A stretch of 64,000 nt of DNA from NCBI RefSeq assembly GCF_021155775.2, contig NC_060233.1:11162782-11226781 (forward strand). Direction: 5' to 3'. The notes beneath the pieces were generated by a model. The model did not search any database. It was not told the DNA's origin and was given only the letters and a program-made list of their open reading frames with translations. The DNA comes from Neodiprion pinetum. Taxonomy: Eukaryota > Arthropoda > Insecta > Hymenoptera > Diprionidae. Position 1 is the stretch's first letter. The number at the start of each line of letters is the position of its first letter. The translations under genes were made by a program, and so were the position numbers. Of the stretch, positions 46,645 to 58,464 are shown one piece after another.

Positions 46645-48950
46645 GTCATCCCATTCTCCTAACTCTTGCCTCTCACTTTTCCGACACAACTAATTTTGTA
46701 TATTAATACGTACGTGCACTCGTGCATGAGTTCCTGTTTCCATTTTCCAATTCCAATTCACGCCAGAACGATAATTTTAGGGGAAATTATACGTTGGATT
46801 CATAAGTCCGGTCGATTCGAGCCAACTTTTGACATAGCGATTTCCAGTTTTGGTGAAAAGTTCTCTGCAGGTAACACAGGTACAGCACAATTACCTACAT
46901 ATCGAAAATCACCAAGTTTTCATTTTCATTTTAATGCTTTTTTTTCTAATTCAGTCAGTTTTCAATCGTGAGTATTCAAACCTTTTCACTGCGGTTCTAC
47001 ATTTTTTTCAAATCATCCCTAAATTCGCGAGAATTGAAGTTTCGAGACATTCCATGTTTTAAAAAAGTTATCATTGTTGTACTAGTTCAGAAGTTTCAGA
47101 TTTGGCAAGAAATGAGTTTTTCACATCCTTGACGACTTGAAAATAATTAGATTTAATACGTGAAATTGATTTTTGATCAAACTGTTCGAAAATTTTATAT
47201 TAAAATGGTGAAAGAAAAAATGAATTTCATCGTTTATATAATTTTAACATGTTCTTCATTGCGAATGTATTCAAAACTCTCCAAATATTCGGCGAAAATG
47301 CATCGTTACAAATCCGAAGTTATGCAAATTTGAAAGACGAATTGAAAAAAATCCACCATGGGACTGATCGTGCAACAATAAAAACGGAAACTGAAATTTT
47401 TTCGACTTGTAAAGAGTTAAGTGGTTTAAAATACTCATAGCTCAAAAGGCGTCACAATAAAGAGAAAAGACTTAAAAATTTTATGGTTTTAAAGGTGAAA
47501 CGCAAACTCGGAGTTTTTCAGATTTTCAATAAAAAATAGAATCCTGAAAGAATACGTGTTATTACCACAAACTCCGTATAGGAATTTCAGTATTGAAATC
47601 CTTCAGAGTTTCTCAGAATAATTATCAAACTTTTTCCAAAATATTGGACGATTTCTTTCAGTACAGTCTGAAAACATTAAGAATTCTGTCAAATGTCGGA
47701 AGAAAAAAAAAAAAAAAAACATTACGAGACATGTATCTGAGATTTTTTTTTATCAGGGATAAAACGTCCCAGTTATTTGTCACGTTTCGTATGTTAGCTC
47801 AAGCTTTCACGCACCTAGGAATTTTCGTTAAATTAACATACTCCGTTGCAGCTACTCAAAATATCGGTCATGAAAAATTCTGGATCCTAATAATTCCTGC
47901 GCAATGCTTGCGAGATCAGAGGAGGATTTTGCACAGGTTTATCTCGGTCCTCCTCGACGAACCCTAACGCGTCTCAACCACGGAAGGTATTAATGTTCCT
48001 GGAGAAATATATCCCTGGAATTCTCGCCGGCCGGTATGAGGTAAATATTCATGACACGACCTGCAGAAATGTCGTTAAATAGAGATTAGGGCTATATTTC
48101 TATAATTCCCGCGGGATGCCTGAGCCATTCTCGATTGCGATATTAGCAGGAGCGTTTTTTTCACCATCTTTTCAAAAGGTCGCTTGGACTTTCTTCGGAC
48201 ACACTAAAAATTAATCGCAACTAGTTGTTGAAATTGAAAACACCCAACTAATTATACCTAACTAGGCAAACCCAGTAACTTTTATATTAAGCCATTGGTC
48301 ACGCTTCTGCATATAGTAAAGTTATTCGTTTCACTATTCATACTCCGTGTCCTTACAATTCATAGCTATTAATAGTAACATAGATTCAGTCTCCAACAAA
48401 TTTTTGGGAACGTCACACGTGTATACCTAGAAGTTTTCTTGAAAGAACCTGCTCACTGTCTAGTTTTTTATGCGTAGCCAACTTCCTGCAAGTGTTACTA
48501 GCGCGGTAGGCAGAGTGATCGATGTGCAATGAATCGCGGCGTTCAATAGGTGAGAGGTTATGGTTACGAAGTCTGTCATGCCGCGTGGGTTACGCGAGAT
48601 CTATTCATTTAAATACGGTTAATTGAAATCAGCATCGATTTAATATAAGTTTGCAAAAACCAATTTTGGATTTATCAAGTAATGGATTCATAAGTTAGTG
48701 AAGTGCGGGGTATCATTTGTTTATTCGAAAGAGGTTATCTCTGTTGATTCGAAGATGAATAACTTCAAATTAATCCGCAAGATTCCTCATTGAGCTTCAA
48801 CTCTACAGTAAAAAACATAATCTGCATTATTTGATCAGATTTTAGCAAGCATTTATGGCTTGATAGTTGATGAACGTTGCTTTTAACGAAAATTATCTGA
48901 CCATGCCTATTTCGCGTCAGTTATATACACACCAACGAATAAAACCTCTA
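46645..48950. other. No gene recognised
   Basis: A plus-strand frame of 124 codons (47593-47967) runs through a poly-A tract and has no known domain. A GC-richer patch at 47980-48150 is not open. GTGAGAGGTTATGG at 48550 reappears inverted at about 49207, just outside the next fold-back. Confidence 0.4.
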
Positions 48951-48953
48951 GCT

Positions 48954-49197
48954 GTCACTTGTGTCAACCTATAGATTCTAGGGAATTTCTTCTTCTCAGT
49001 GAAAGTTTGATTCAGGCTACGAGCATGGATGTCAGCCAATTAAAATTGAGCAAGTTGAATCGCGCGAACTACGAGCAGGCCCATCAAGAAAACATCTCGG
49101 ATTACTGCGCGATTCAACTTGCTTAATTTTGATTGGCTGAAGCATTCTTCACCGACAAGAACAAATTCCCTAGAATCGATCGATTGACACAAGTGAC
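48954..49197. repeat. Inverted repeat (fold-back), 90-113 bp arms
   Basis: The left arm (48954-49066) runs GTCACTTGTGTCAA, GATTCTAGGGAATTT, CAGCCAATTAAAATTGAGCA, AGTTGAATCGCGC. The right arm (49107-49197) gives the same blocks on the minus strand: GTCACTTGTGTCAA, GATTCTAGGGAATTT, CAGCCAATCAAAATTAAGCA, AGTTGAATCGCGC. The loop is 40 nt. The left arm carries about 20 extra bases in its middle. It resembles a palindromic MITE with no coding content. Confidence 0.85.
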
Positions 49198-49565
49198 AAT
49201 CAACCATAACCTCTCACGTATCAAAAATAGCCGGGTCACGGCACCGTCGTACTCGGTTCAAAAATTATCATAACACGTTCTTCGCTTCTGTATAAGTATA
49301 TCCCTCGGAAAAGCACCTCTGGTGCAAAAATCTTTCACCAAGTACATTAAAAATGTGATCATTGCCCAAAACATACCTTCTCTGATTAATAATCTATGCA
49401 TATAATCAGGCTATACAAAAAAAAAAAAAAATTCCACAAAGACACAGTATACATAAATATTCTCATCCTTTATCAAAGAAAATTCAAATTACATACTACT
49501 GCCACGTACATGTCTGTTAATTCACAATAAAACCGTGGTGGAAACTTGACCCTTGGCTTCCACAT

Positions 49566-49741
49566 CTGACGAGAATCACACTACTGCCACTCTGGGGTCA
49601 GACTGACCCTAAACTTATCCAACTACAAATGATAATTAGGTATTAATAAAAAACGAAGTTACTCATACGGTAACATGCTTTCAAATGACAGGGAAAATAG
49701 GACGGTGCCAATTGGACCCCGGTGTCGCAGTCAAGAGTTAA
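49566..49741. mobile_element. Probable piggyBac-type MITE, left end decayed
   Basis: The right end on the minus strand reads TTAACTCTTGACTGCGACAC then CGGGGTCCAATTGG. The left end on the plus strand reads CACACTACTGCCACTCTGG then GGTCAGACTGACCC. Aligned, ACTGC-ACNCNGGGGTC is shared. A TTAA target site lies at 49738-49741 at the right end only; the expected left TTAA is not visible. TTAA insertion and ends with GGGGTC/GACCC are known features of piggyBac-like elements. There is no transposase inside. Confidence 0.4.
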
Positions 49742-50098
49742 TAAAACTTTCCGACCGAGATATGGGTATTTTTAGAAAAATACCTTGGTGAAGAAATCAA
49801 ATTCTAATATCATCTTTTTACGTATGCATACATACATGCCTTGAAAGAGGTACGCCAAGTTTCACAAGCTAATTTACATATTGTTTTCTGGATTTTCAAT
49901 ACCATTATGCAGTTTCCGTTTCAATACCGCCAGTCAAATATAGCGGTATGGATAACCGCATTTATCACTGATTATATGTCTATTATCACGTTATTGAAAT
50001 CGTCTCTAAAACGCCATTTTTTAAAAATTCACAGACATTCCTTGACGTGAAACGATCCTTGAATTTTTTTCGACGTTTTTTGAGGAAGGTGTATCATA

Positions 50099-50184
50099 TA
50101 TTAGGTGTTGGAATTAATTCGTAGCATTTTGAGAATCTGTTTTGATGAAAATAAAATGCTACGAGTTAATTCCAACACCTAATA
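50099..50184. repeat. Near-perfect 32-bp hairpin, 22-nt loop
   Basis: The left arm, TATTAGGTGTTGGAATTAAT then TCGTAGCATTTT, ends at 50130. The right arm, AAAATGCTACGAGTTAATTC then CAACACCTAATA, starts at 50153. Only one position is mismatched, and that would be a G:U pair in RNA. The whole structure is 86 nt, the size of a microRNA precursor. It does not match a microRNA I recall and stands alone in the window. The alternative is a very short palindromic transposon relic. Confidence 0.9.
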
Positions 50185-50189
50185 AAAAA

Positions 50190-52135
50190 TAATCAGAAAA
50201 ATCTATATTGGTGAGTCGGCATGGAATGCCCCATATGTATAATGCATCGAGGGACGCGCATGAGGGATGCGAGGGCAAAAACCGTCGCCAAATGATATAT
50301 GCATGCCGTTTCAAAGCCGGTAATTAATAACCACCCCCGAGAATATCAAGTTCCTGATGTTACCTCATTTTTTCCCGCGATGCAGGCAACCGAGGCTTCG
50401 TACTCTCAAAGGGATTCCGCGACAGGAAACTGGGAAAATATTGAACGCTCGTATGCTGAACCGGTACAACATTTCCAAGTGAAAATCTTCAACTGATGTT
50501 TCACAGTATTCTCTCTCTCTCTCTTTTTTATTGTGCAAGGTATTTCAGTCGAAATAATTACTTTGAAGGGCGTTTGTCAACTCCAGCTGCTCAAGCCGCC
50601 GGAAATTACAGCGATTATTTTTCGATAGAAATATTTCTATGAAAAACTGTGAGGAATTTTGCTGGAAAACTCTGCGAAGAATTTTTATGGAAATCGAGCA
50701 AATATCCAGCAGTAATCATGAGGAATTAGAGAATTAGGTTACAGAGAAAAATGTGCAGTGAATATATGCTTTTTACAATATTAAGAAAACGCGTGCAAAA
50801 ATTTTGGTTAATAATATATCGTGAGGTGGGTTGATAGACAGTTTGAGGAATAAAAAATGATTACATCATAGTTATACGGTTTTTTTAGAATGTGAAATTT
50901 CCAATGTATCGTTAAGATCACGTGAATGGATTATTATTTTCTGAATCATGACGGAAAGTATCTAGCGCTAAATCTTTTTAGAATATTTACAATAAACTGT
51001 GGAATTCCATGAGAAAAGATCCGGATGATTTCATTAATTCGCAGTTCTAATGGAAAAATTCTGTGAATTCGAATCTTTCGGATGAAATCGTAAATGTACA
51101 GTGAAATTCATCCAAACTATGCAATCTCAAAAGTCTCTAGCAGAATTAGTTACGTGTAACCAATTTTTCGAAACTTCAGTTTTGAAAATTTGTAGAGACC
51201 ATGACAAAATCAGGAATGAAGCCGTACAAAGTTAATCTATTTCTACGCAACTCTGACCACTTTCACGAAGTTCCCACAATTCCAAGGCTTTGATCGCTAT
51301 TTGATTTGATAAGTTTTCAGTTGTTAACACAAAGTTTATAGAACGGTTTCCAAAAGATCGCTTCAATACTTGCACGAGCAATTTCCCTGCAACATTTTGT
51401 TAACGTGTAATTATAATTGTCAGTTAATTTTCAATAACTTCTTCGACACAATTGGCATTCTAATTACTTTGAAAAATTTACCATAAATCTCGATTACTCA
51501 CAAATTGCAACTCTGAGATGATTTTAAAATGTCTCGTGAAATTTCAGTGTCAAATCTAAAAGTAAGTAATCGGAGTGAATTTTTTCAGAAACGTGTCAAG
51601 AAGTACTTTGAATAGCGAGAGAAAACGCGTTAGAACTTGTTCAATGAAAGCGGTTATCGCGTTTTCGAAATAGCAAAGTAAATTACTTGCCACATCACGA
51701 GAACTGAACGCGGGCGCAAAACTCATTCATGGTTAGTTAGTAACACGTAAACTAGAAACTATTTGTTTCTTTTTGACGTGCAGCATGCGACGAAAGTTTG
51801 CGTCTTCGACTCGGATGAAAAGGCGAGAGGCACATCATGCAAGACTCGGCGTTTGACCTGAATGGTCTTCGAGGTTCGCTCGGAATTTCCGCCTTCTTTT
51901 GCAGACCAACTTTTGACAAATTTCACTTGGAGTATGTAAAGACTCGCATATTCCGTGTTATGGAATATTTAATATAGGTATATTTATCGGTAATAATTGA
52001 ACTTGCTGCAAAATAATATAATAAAAACAACGTCGATAAATCAAAAAAATAAAAATAAATAAATAAGTAATTACGCAGATGAGTAAAAACGCGATCCTTG
52101 AAACTCTTTGAATTCTGTGAAATCTTAAAAATCAC
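50190..52135. other. No gene recognised
   Basis: A (TC)7 run lies at 50511-50524. Short frames only. A GC-richer patch at 51690-51900 is not open over any useful length. Confidence 0.5.
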
Positions 52136-52139
52136 ATCA

Positions 52140-52680
52140 ACGCTTGGAATTCTATGAAATATTTGGTGAATCCGTCAAAATCTTTTTAAATTCTGTGAAA
52201 TCTCTTGAAATCGCTCGAAAATCTGTCATATTTTTCCAAAATTCTTTGAAGATTCACGAAATCTCTTGAAATCCATGAAACATTTGGAATCACACTGAAT
52301 CCTTCGTATTCTACGAGATATTTTCAAATCCTTTAAAATTCATGAAAACTCTGTGAAATCTCTCAAAATTACTACAAGATCTCTGAAATAATGTAAATCG
52401 CGTTGAATATTTGAAAATCTATGAAAAATTTGGCAAATACGTCGAAATCATTTTAAATTCCGTAAAATCTTTTGAAATTGCTCGAAAATCTGTGAAACTT
52501 TTCGAAATTCTTTGAAAATTTATGAAATCTTTTCAAATCCCTGAAAATTGCTTTGAATTTTATGAAATATTTGGTAAGTCCGTCGAAATCCTTCTAAGTT
52601 CTGTGAAATCTCTCGAAATCCTTCGAAATCCTAACGAATCTGTGAAACCTACTCCAAAACCCTTGGAACCCATCGAAACT
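52140..52680 (+). repeat. Degenerate array of TTTGAAATC words with ~133-142 bp super-period
   Basis: Short words such as CTGTGAAATCTCTTGAAATC repeat every 10-20 bp. A longer phrase, GAAATATTTGGTGAATCCGT followed by a TCAAAATCTTTTTAAATTC type segment, starts at 52156, 52423 and 52564. Spacings are 267 (about two units) and 141 bp. The 103-codon minus-strand frame over its end is a repeat artefact. Confidence 0.7.
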
Positions 52681-52739
52681 CTAAAAAATTGATTGTTTCT
52701 TTCAACGAAAAAAATGCCAAATTTCTGGGCATTTTTTTT

Positions 52740-52990
52740 TTCCACGCGAAGCTGAATCGACCCACTTCCAAGCGGTTCAAATATAACGATTGACGAGTCA
52801 CTACGTCCTCGACTCGGCTTCTGGTCGTCGTCTGGTAGAGCCAACAGGCGACACGCGAGCCGCTGGCACAACCGACTACGTAAAAGGGAACAGGTAAGGT
52901 CAAAGGGTTACGCGAAGCACGACATGTCACGGCTCTACGGCGAGAATGGCGTGTGTCGTCTGCGTGGGAAAATTGCGCCTTTTGTCAGGG
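52740..52990 (+). promoter_or_regulatory. GC-richer island with a consensus 5' splice site
   Basis: Directly after the 52-kb array the composition shifts to GC-richer, complex sequence. It includes GGGAACAG followed by GTAAGGT at about 52892, one of the best donor matches of the window. The plus strand has no open frame of note, so at most this would be an untranslated exon. Minus-strand frames of 93 and 103 codons have no known domain. Confidence 0.15.
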
Positions 52991-53016
52991 TGTGCATCGC
53001 TGCGACTGTTTCGTTA

Positions 53017-53222
53017 GACTGAGAAAAATTTCATTTAGGTTTACTGCTGAGGTTTACTCTACTTTTTTAGTTAGATAAGGCTTTAACGTCGATTTATCGT
53101 TGCACGAGCGTTAAATTTTCGCAACAGTTGCAAGAAAATATAGCAACAGTGATCGTAATGAGAAAGAATGGTAACGGATGCTAGACTTTCTGGTAAGAGC
53201 TAAAAAACTAATTTTAATTACA
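53017..53222 (-). mobile_element. MITE family B, copy 4 (truncated, reversed)
   Basis: It starts GACTGAGAAAAATTTCATTT. It then jumps to the internal block TGAGGTTTACTCTACTTTTT, GGCTTTAACGTCGATTTATC and AAAATATAGCAACAGTGATC, all matching the 9.2-kb copy in reverse. It ends near CTAATTTTAATTAC without the second terminal repeat. It therefore has both an internal deletion and a lost end. Confidence 0.8.
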
Positions 53223-53224
53223 AC

Positions 53225-56200
53225 GACCAAAACTCGAGACAGTTGGTAATTGACGTCGTGAGACGATCAGCGGTGCACTAATTGAAGAAAATATCCGCGA
53301 AATTCGTTAAATAAAATTGGCAATTGTTCAACCTCGGAAATATTATAACAAACAATTTTTTCTCTATTCATCCGATGCCGAATCTTGAAATAAGTATTTC
53401 TATCCAGAAATCCCGAAATTTTCAGCAACGTTCTATAATAGAAAATATGTCAAATTAATCGAGATTGCGTTCATCAAAATGAACGAATTTTCCCGTTTTC
53501 ATTTAAAATATTGTAAACACAATAGCTTAACACTTTATCGAAATATTATTCGAATCGAGAACCTGAAAATTGAATTGAAAATAAAAAGTTCTCCGTGACG
53601 CAAGAAAAACCTTGAAACAGTGAATTTCGAGTCTCCTAATTTCCTGTGTGCGTGATTTCAACTTTGCTGGGAATTTTCAACCCTGCGTAATTTCACGTTA
53701 TCGTTTTTTAAGGACCATCAGATTCAAATCACCCGACGATATATATGTGCTCGATAATCGCTGGCATTTCCTATTTGCGTGGATTTCGGGATTCTCTTAT
53801 TGTTAGTTGACTTCGGCCGACGTGGTGAATTTCGGTGAAACTGATTAAGCAAAGTGAATTTGTACCCAGCGCCTGGCTCCGAGTGAAAAACTTTTAAACT
53901 CCGTGAAATGCGATGCCTAAACTACAGCTGGTTAGAAAAGTTTATCGCGTACCCGTCGCGAAATTTTTCTGTTTTTCCTCCATCAGGAAACAAATTTTGG
54001 CATCGAGTGTACGTTCGTCAATTGGCTTTCCAACCCTCTTCATCAGTCCGATTGCCTTCCAAATTTAAAAGCCGAGCCTCTATTCCAATCTCAATTCTAC
54101 GTGTTTGCTCTTTCTCTCTCTCTCTCTTTCGATCTTGATTATCCGCGTCAAGGGATACTTTTTTTTATTGTTGTTGTTTTGTTTTCAGAAGCACCAGATC
54201 CGTTTGTTATTTCAGGAATTTTTAACCGATCAAATTGCACCCTTTTCTCTTTTTATTAATAAAATTCTTTGATTAGTTTATCAAGGTTTCAAACCGATGA
54301 GTGAATTGTTATATTGACCAATTGAGTATACGCGCGAATTCGAAAATAGAAGTTCAACATAACAAATGAATAAAATAAATAGGTAAGATGTTACAGTCAA
54401 CCGGATTTCATCTCGTTTTTTCACCTTATCTTAATTCAAATCAATAACTTCAATGTGAAAATAAGTGTCGATTTCTCGAGTTTTTTATCTTTCCTAACCA
54501 AGTCACGATTTTTTGGGGGTGAATATCTGAACAATTTCCTGCAGGGAATTCGTATTTTTACCATACTTCGTTTTACATCACAAATATGAAAAAATCAGTA
54601 TTCAGGTATATTTTCCAACCGATTTCAGAAATACATTAAATACATTTTGGAAATAGTTGCAAAATTGATTGATCTGAAAATCGTTTAAAAAAAAAAAAAA
54701 AAAATCCGGACATATTTTTGAAAGTACTTTTTCAATAAAACTATAATATAAAAATTTTCCGATACTCTCCCGACTAAAAAAATGCTCTGTGGTCAGTTTT
54801 ACCGAATATAATATAGTATATATAATAGTATAACAGATTCTGCTATCGCGTAGAAAAATCTTTCAGAAAAAATTAACGGACAAAAGATAAAGAGGAAATA
54901 AGGAGAGAAAGCCGGAACGAAGTTAAAGCTCTTGTATACAGCCGCAGTATCGGGTTTAATGGAGGGCCTGATGAATTGTTATTGCTTCAGAAGTTCAGGC
55001 AATTATTTCCATCGAAGTATTGGGGGGGGGGAGGTATTAATTTATCGAAGGTGAAAGTGAAAGATCAGCTTTTCCACCACGTTCCTGGAACTCCGAAATG
55101 GCGGAGACGTGCCCAATTAGCGATCATCCAATATCTAAACGATGTAACGTAATTAGATGCTGTCTTCTCTCTCATTCTTAGCCGAAATTGACGCGCATTT
55201 ATTCTCAATAACAATGCTTGATTTGATTAATTTTAAGGCATCACAAAGAACAAATTCCGAATCCCGACAACTAACATGAAAGCATGAAATATCGAAAATT
55301 ATGACTCGACGCTTGAAAAGCTGGGACTAAAGTCAATAAAGACTAATTTAATTGGAAATCATTTTCATCTTGTTATTGAGAACATTTTTAAGCCTGTGAA
55401 ATTCAATGCAAAAAAAAACTTGATTATCAATAATTTCGTAGTATAAAGTACCTATATAACTATGGTGGCAATTTTATTAATGCCGAAAAGTTTTTTTTTT
55501 TTTTTTTTCGCTGACTCGTAAGTTTAATGTCTCGTACAGCCAACTTGTGAAAAAAAATAAAATAAAACTAGCCATCACCTTAATTAAAATCGGACCACAA
55601 TTGTGGATTTTTCAATAAGAAAACATTATGATTGACTTCATTTAATAATATCGTTGAGTTCATTTATGTGAAAAGCTCCAGTGATCTCGGATAACTGATT
55701 CAGTCTTACAACTTATTCAATGAAGCGGAAAGAGAATGTAGGTGACGTATAGATATATTAGCAAGCATTAGCCTCTCGTCCTCGGGAATCGCGGATCATC
55801 CTGATTAATCGCTTTTAAAAGTTATCGAGGAAACAGAGACTGCCAGAAAACATGATATAATATATAAGAAAAAATGTCGAATGTATTCATAAGTCAATCA
55901 CGAGAGAGAGCCCGAATATTGTACTTTAAAATTACAGTTTTTTCACACAAGAAAATCTTTTTTTTCACAAACATAAAGTTCAATGTTACATATGTACATA
56001 TTTGTATAGATCATGATGAATTGTAAATCGTTCTACAAAAGAAAGGAACAAAAATTATCCGCTCCATTAAACACCGGGAGAGAAATTTTTAGTTGATACA
56101 ATGAAATCTGGTTCGTTACTCGATAATACAAATTGTTGATATTATCAATTTTCTGCCGAATCACAAGACCATTGCTCCCGACATAATTGCCCTCTATATT

Positions 56201-56265
56201 TTTTATTGGAGTTGAAAAAATCCTCAGCCTACGAGTGATCGCCTTGACCCTGACCACCCTTGAAA
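53225..56265. other. No gene recognised
   Basis: A (TC)n run lies at 54109-54128, A/T runs near 54690 and 55490, and a G10 run at 55022. A 76-codon plus-strand frame (53908-54138) has no known domain. No RNA gene or repeat ends were seen. Confidence 0.5.
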
Positions 56266-56269
56266 TCCC

Positions 56270-56880
56270 TGGGAATTTATAAAATCTGCTGAAGTCTTTT
56301 ATAATTCCCTAAAACCCTTTGGGATCTCTTGAAATATTTTTAAATCCTTTGAAATACTTGGAAAACTTTTAGAATCCTTGGAGATCCTTGCAGATTCGTT
56401 GAAACTTTTTGAAATCCTTTTCAACCCTTCAAAATTCTTTGAAAGTTTTTGAAATCCTTTCTTTTGAAATCATTTGATATTTCTTGAAATATTTTGAAGC
56501 CGTTTGCAATGCATGGAAATCCTTTAAAGTCCTTGTAAATTCTTCGAAACACTATCCGAAATCCTTTGAAATATTTCGGCATCTTTTGAATTTCTCTGGA
56601 TTCTTTTGAAATTATTTGAAATTTCTTGAAACATTTTAAAATCCTTTGCAATGCTTGGAAATCCTTTAAAGTCCTTGTAAATTCTTCGAAACACTATCTG
56701 AAATGCTTTGAAATACTTCGACATCTTTTGAATTTCTCTGGATTCTTTTGAAATCATTTGATATTTCTTGAAATATTTCGAAACCGTTTGCAATGCTTGG
56801 AAATCTTTTAAAATCCTTGTGAATTCTTTGAAACTCTTTGAAATTCGTCAAAATTCTTCGAAATTTTATCATACCCCATG
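56270..56880 (+). repeat. Tandem repeat, 142-bp unit, built from TTTGAAATC words
   Basis: CCTTGTAAATTCTTCGAAAC occurs at 56531 and 56673, and a variant at 56815: exactly 142 bp apart each time. Within the unit come GAAATATTTCGGCATC, TTTGAATTTCTCTGGATTC, TTTGAAATCATTTGATATT and CAATGCTTGGAAATCC. Flanking sequence on the left (56270-56450) consists of older, irregular copies of the same words. Three overlapping minus-strand frames (68-89 codons) read through the units with similar Lys/Phe-rich peptides and reflect the repeat, not a gene. Confidence 0.9.
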
Positions 56881-56884
56881 AAAT

Positions 56885-58135
56885 TGCAATCGATCATTTG
56901 TATTCCGGAAAATCACAAAAATTTTCCAGACTTGAGTCAACCCCCCACGTCCTGAGCTCTTAGCATTTATTTTAACCTTCGAATGCCTTGGATAGATTGT
57001 AATTTCGTCTCGCGCTATGCATCCTTGACCTTGTTACCTTGTACCTCAGAAAACTAATTTCACGATCGGATATCAATACTTATCGACAGTTGCTGGTACG
57101 CACGTCATTGTTATCGGTGTTCCGGATCGATAGCCCGGGAGCCCGAGGAAGATACACGAGAAGTTACATGAAGCCGTAACACGACAAGATCGGGTATCGG
57201 GCGAGGGTCGGGTCGCATATAAAATTGGCGTCCCAAATGCAACCCTTTTACAGAAATGTGAAGAAATTTTCATTTCTCGTGTTATGGTTATGGGAAGGTT
57301 GTTTTTCCCCTTTTTCTTTGCTTCTTTGTTTTTATTCTGTTCATTTTTGCATTTTTTCGTTCTTACCCCGCCTTGAGAAAGTTATTCTCTCGGCGAATTT
57401 TGAAATACATTATGTATTTCTGCACGTACATATTAAACTCACGCGATCGTTCGAGAGGGAGGTTCTTGTTGTACTTCATAATTTTGTCACGGAGGTCATG
57501 CAGGTGAGCTTGAAATCAAGACACTCTTAAATTAACCGGCATGGAATAAGCTACGATTACTTTCTTGAAAATTTTCAAAAAACAAACATTGAACTAAGAT
57601 CCAATTTCATTTTTCGATAGTTACTAGAAAAGCTCTGGTGAAACGGTATCGTTACAAGTTGTGTGATACAATTACCTATTTCGGTTTCACTCGGGTTTTT
57701 TGATTCGACTGTTCTTTTTCCTTTTCGTGCCGTTCTGTACTATTATTCGACGGTAGTAAAAAATGGACTCGTAAAAAACATTGAACGACATATTGTTCTA
57801 TAAAATGAGCAAATAACATTTTCTCATTTAAATTCAGTTCAATTCACACGAAAGCTTATACTTAAGTCCAGATTCTTCCAACACCTTCTCCGATAGCCAT
57901 GAAATAACAAAAGTAGAATAAGAGTTACCTCGTCTTGTCTAGGGACATTTGTCACCTTCCCTGAACTGGTTTGCTAATCGTTTGAAGTTAGGCGAAACAA
58001 TTGACTAAATCTTAAGCAAAATAATTACTCTTCGACACAATCTTCCCCAATCCTCGGTCTGAAAAAATCAGTTCCATTCGCAATAATGTTAGCCGCGTTT
58101 TATGCCGAAGGTCTGATTGAAATTGAGCCCTGAAT
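56885..58135. other. No gene established; TATA-like word and a good donor
   Basis: TATAAAA at 57218 lies in a GC-richer patch (57060-57240), and CATGCAG followed by GTGAGC (57504) is a good donor. The frame between them starts with ATG at 57237, only about 20 bp after the TATA word, which is too close for a normal start, and it is very Phe/Leu-rich. I do not call a gene. Confidence 0.3.
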
Positions 58136-58139
58136 TTGC

Positions 58140-58460
58140 AGGTTAGGTTTCAGTTCGTTTCGAGGAAGGGTTTAAATAGGGCGGAGATTTCGAGAGCTTT
58201 GATAGCTACTGACGTCACAGCAGCACTGCAGTGGCAATTCTGGCACAGATTAGAACTAGGATTGGTATTATTATAGGTGGGCATAACCGAGGAATCGCGT
58301 TCCGTCGAGATATCATTTCAGTAATAATTTCCATGCAAGGGGAAGCTGAGCCTGGATTTGCGGTTACCGCTGCCCAATTAGCATCGATTAAACTATTCCT
58401 AGAGAGCCGTTGTGGCGATCGTGGTAACTATTTTGGCCATCTATAAGTGAGCAGGCTTAA
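58140..58460. promoter_or_regulatory. Candidate enhancer with CRE, Runx and homeodomain words
   Basis: A complex, GC-richer island. It contains the full palindromic CRE TGACGTCA (58210), an octamer-like CCATGCAAGG (58331), TGCGGT (58359, Runx core), CAATTAGC (58376) and ATCGATTA (58383). A 71-codon plus-strand frame (58231-58446) covers it but has no known domain. The clustering is suggestive only. Confidence 0.25.
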
Positions 58461-58464
58461 AGCC

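Noticed and set aside
8357..54128. CRISPR-like spacing in the short tandem arrays
   Set aside because: Repeats are adjacent without unique spacers of constant length, no cas genes are present, and the window is eukaryotic in character.
56421..56872. Overlapping minus-strand frames of 68-89 codons with similar Lys/Phe-rich peptides
   Set aside because: They are the 142-bp tandem repeat read in three frames. The peptide similarity follows from the DNA repeat and the composition is low-complexity.
57218..57530. TATAAAA box followed by a 100-codon frame
   Set aside because: The first ATG lies about 20 bp after the TATA word, before any normal transcription start. The peptide is homopolymer-driven.
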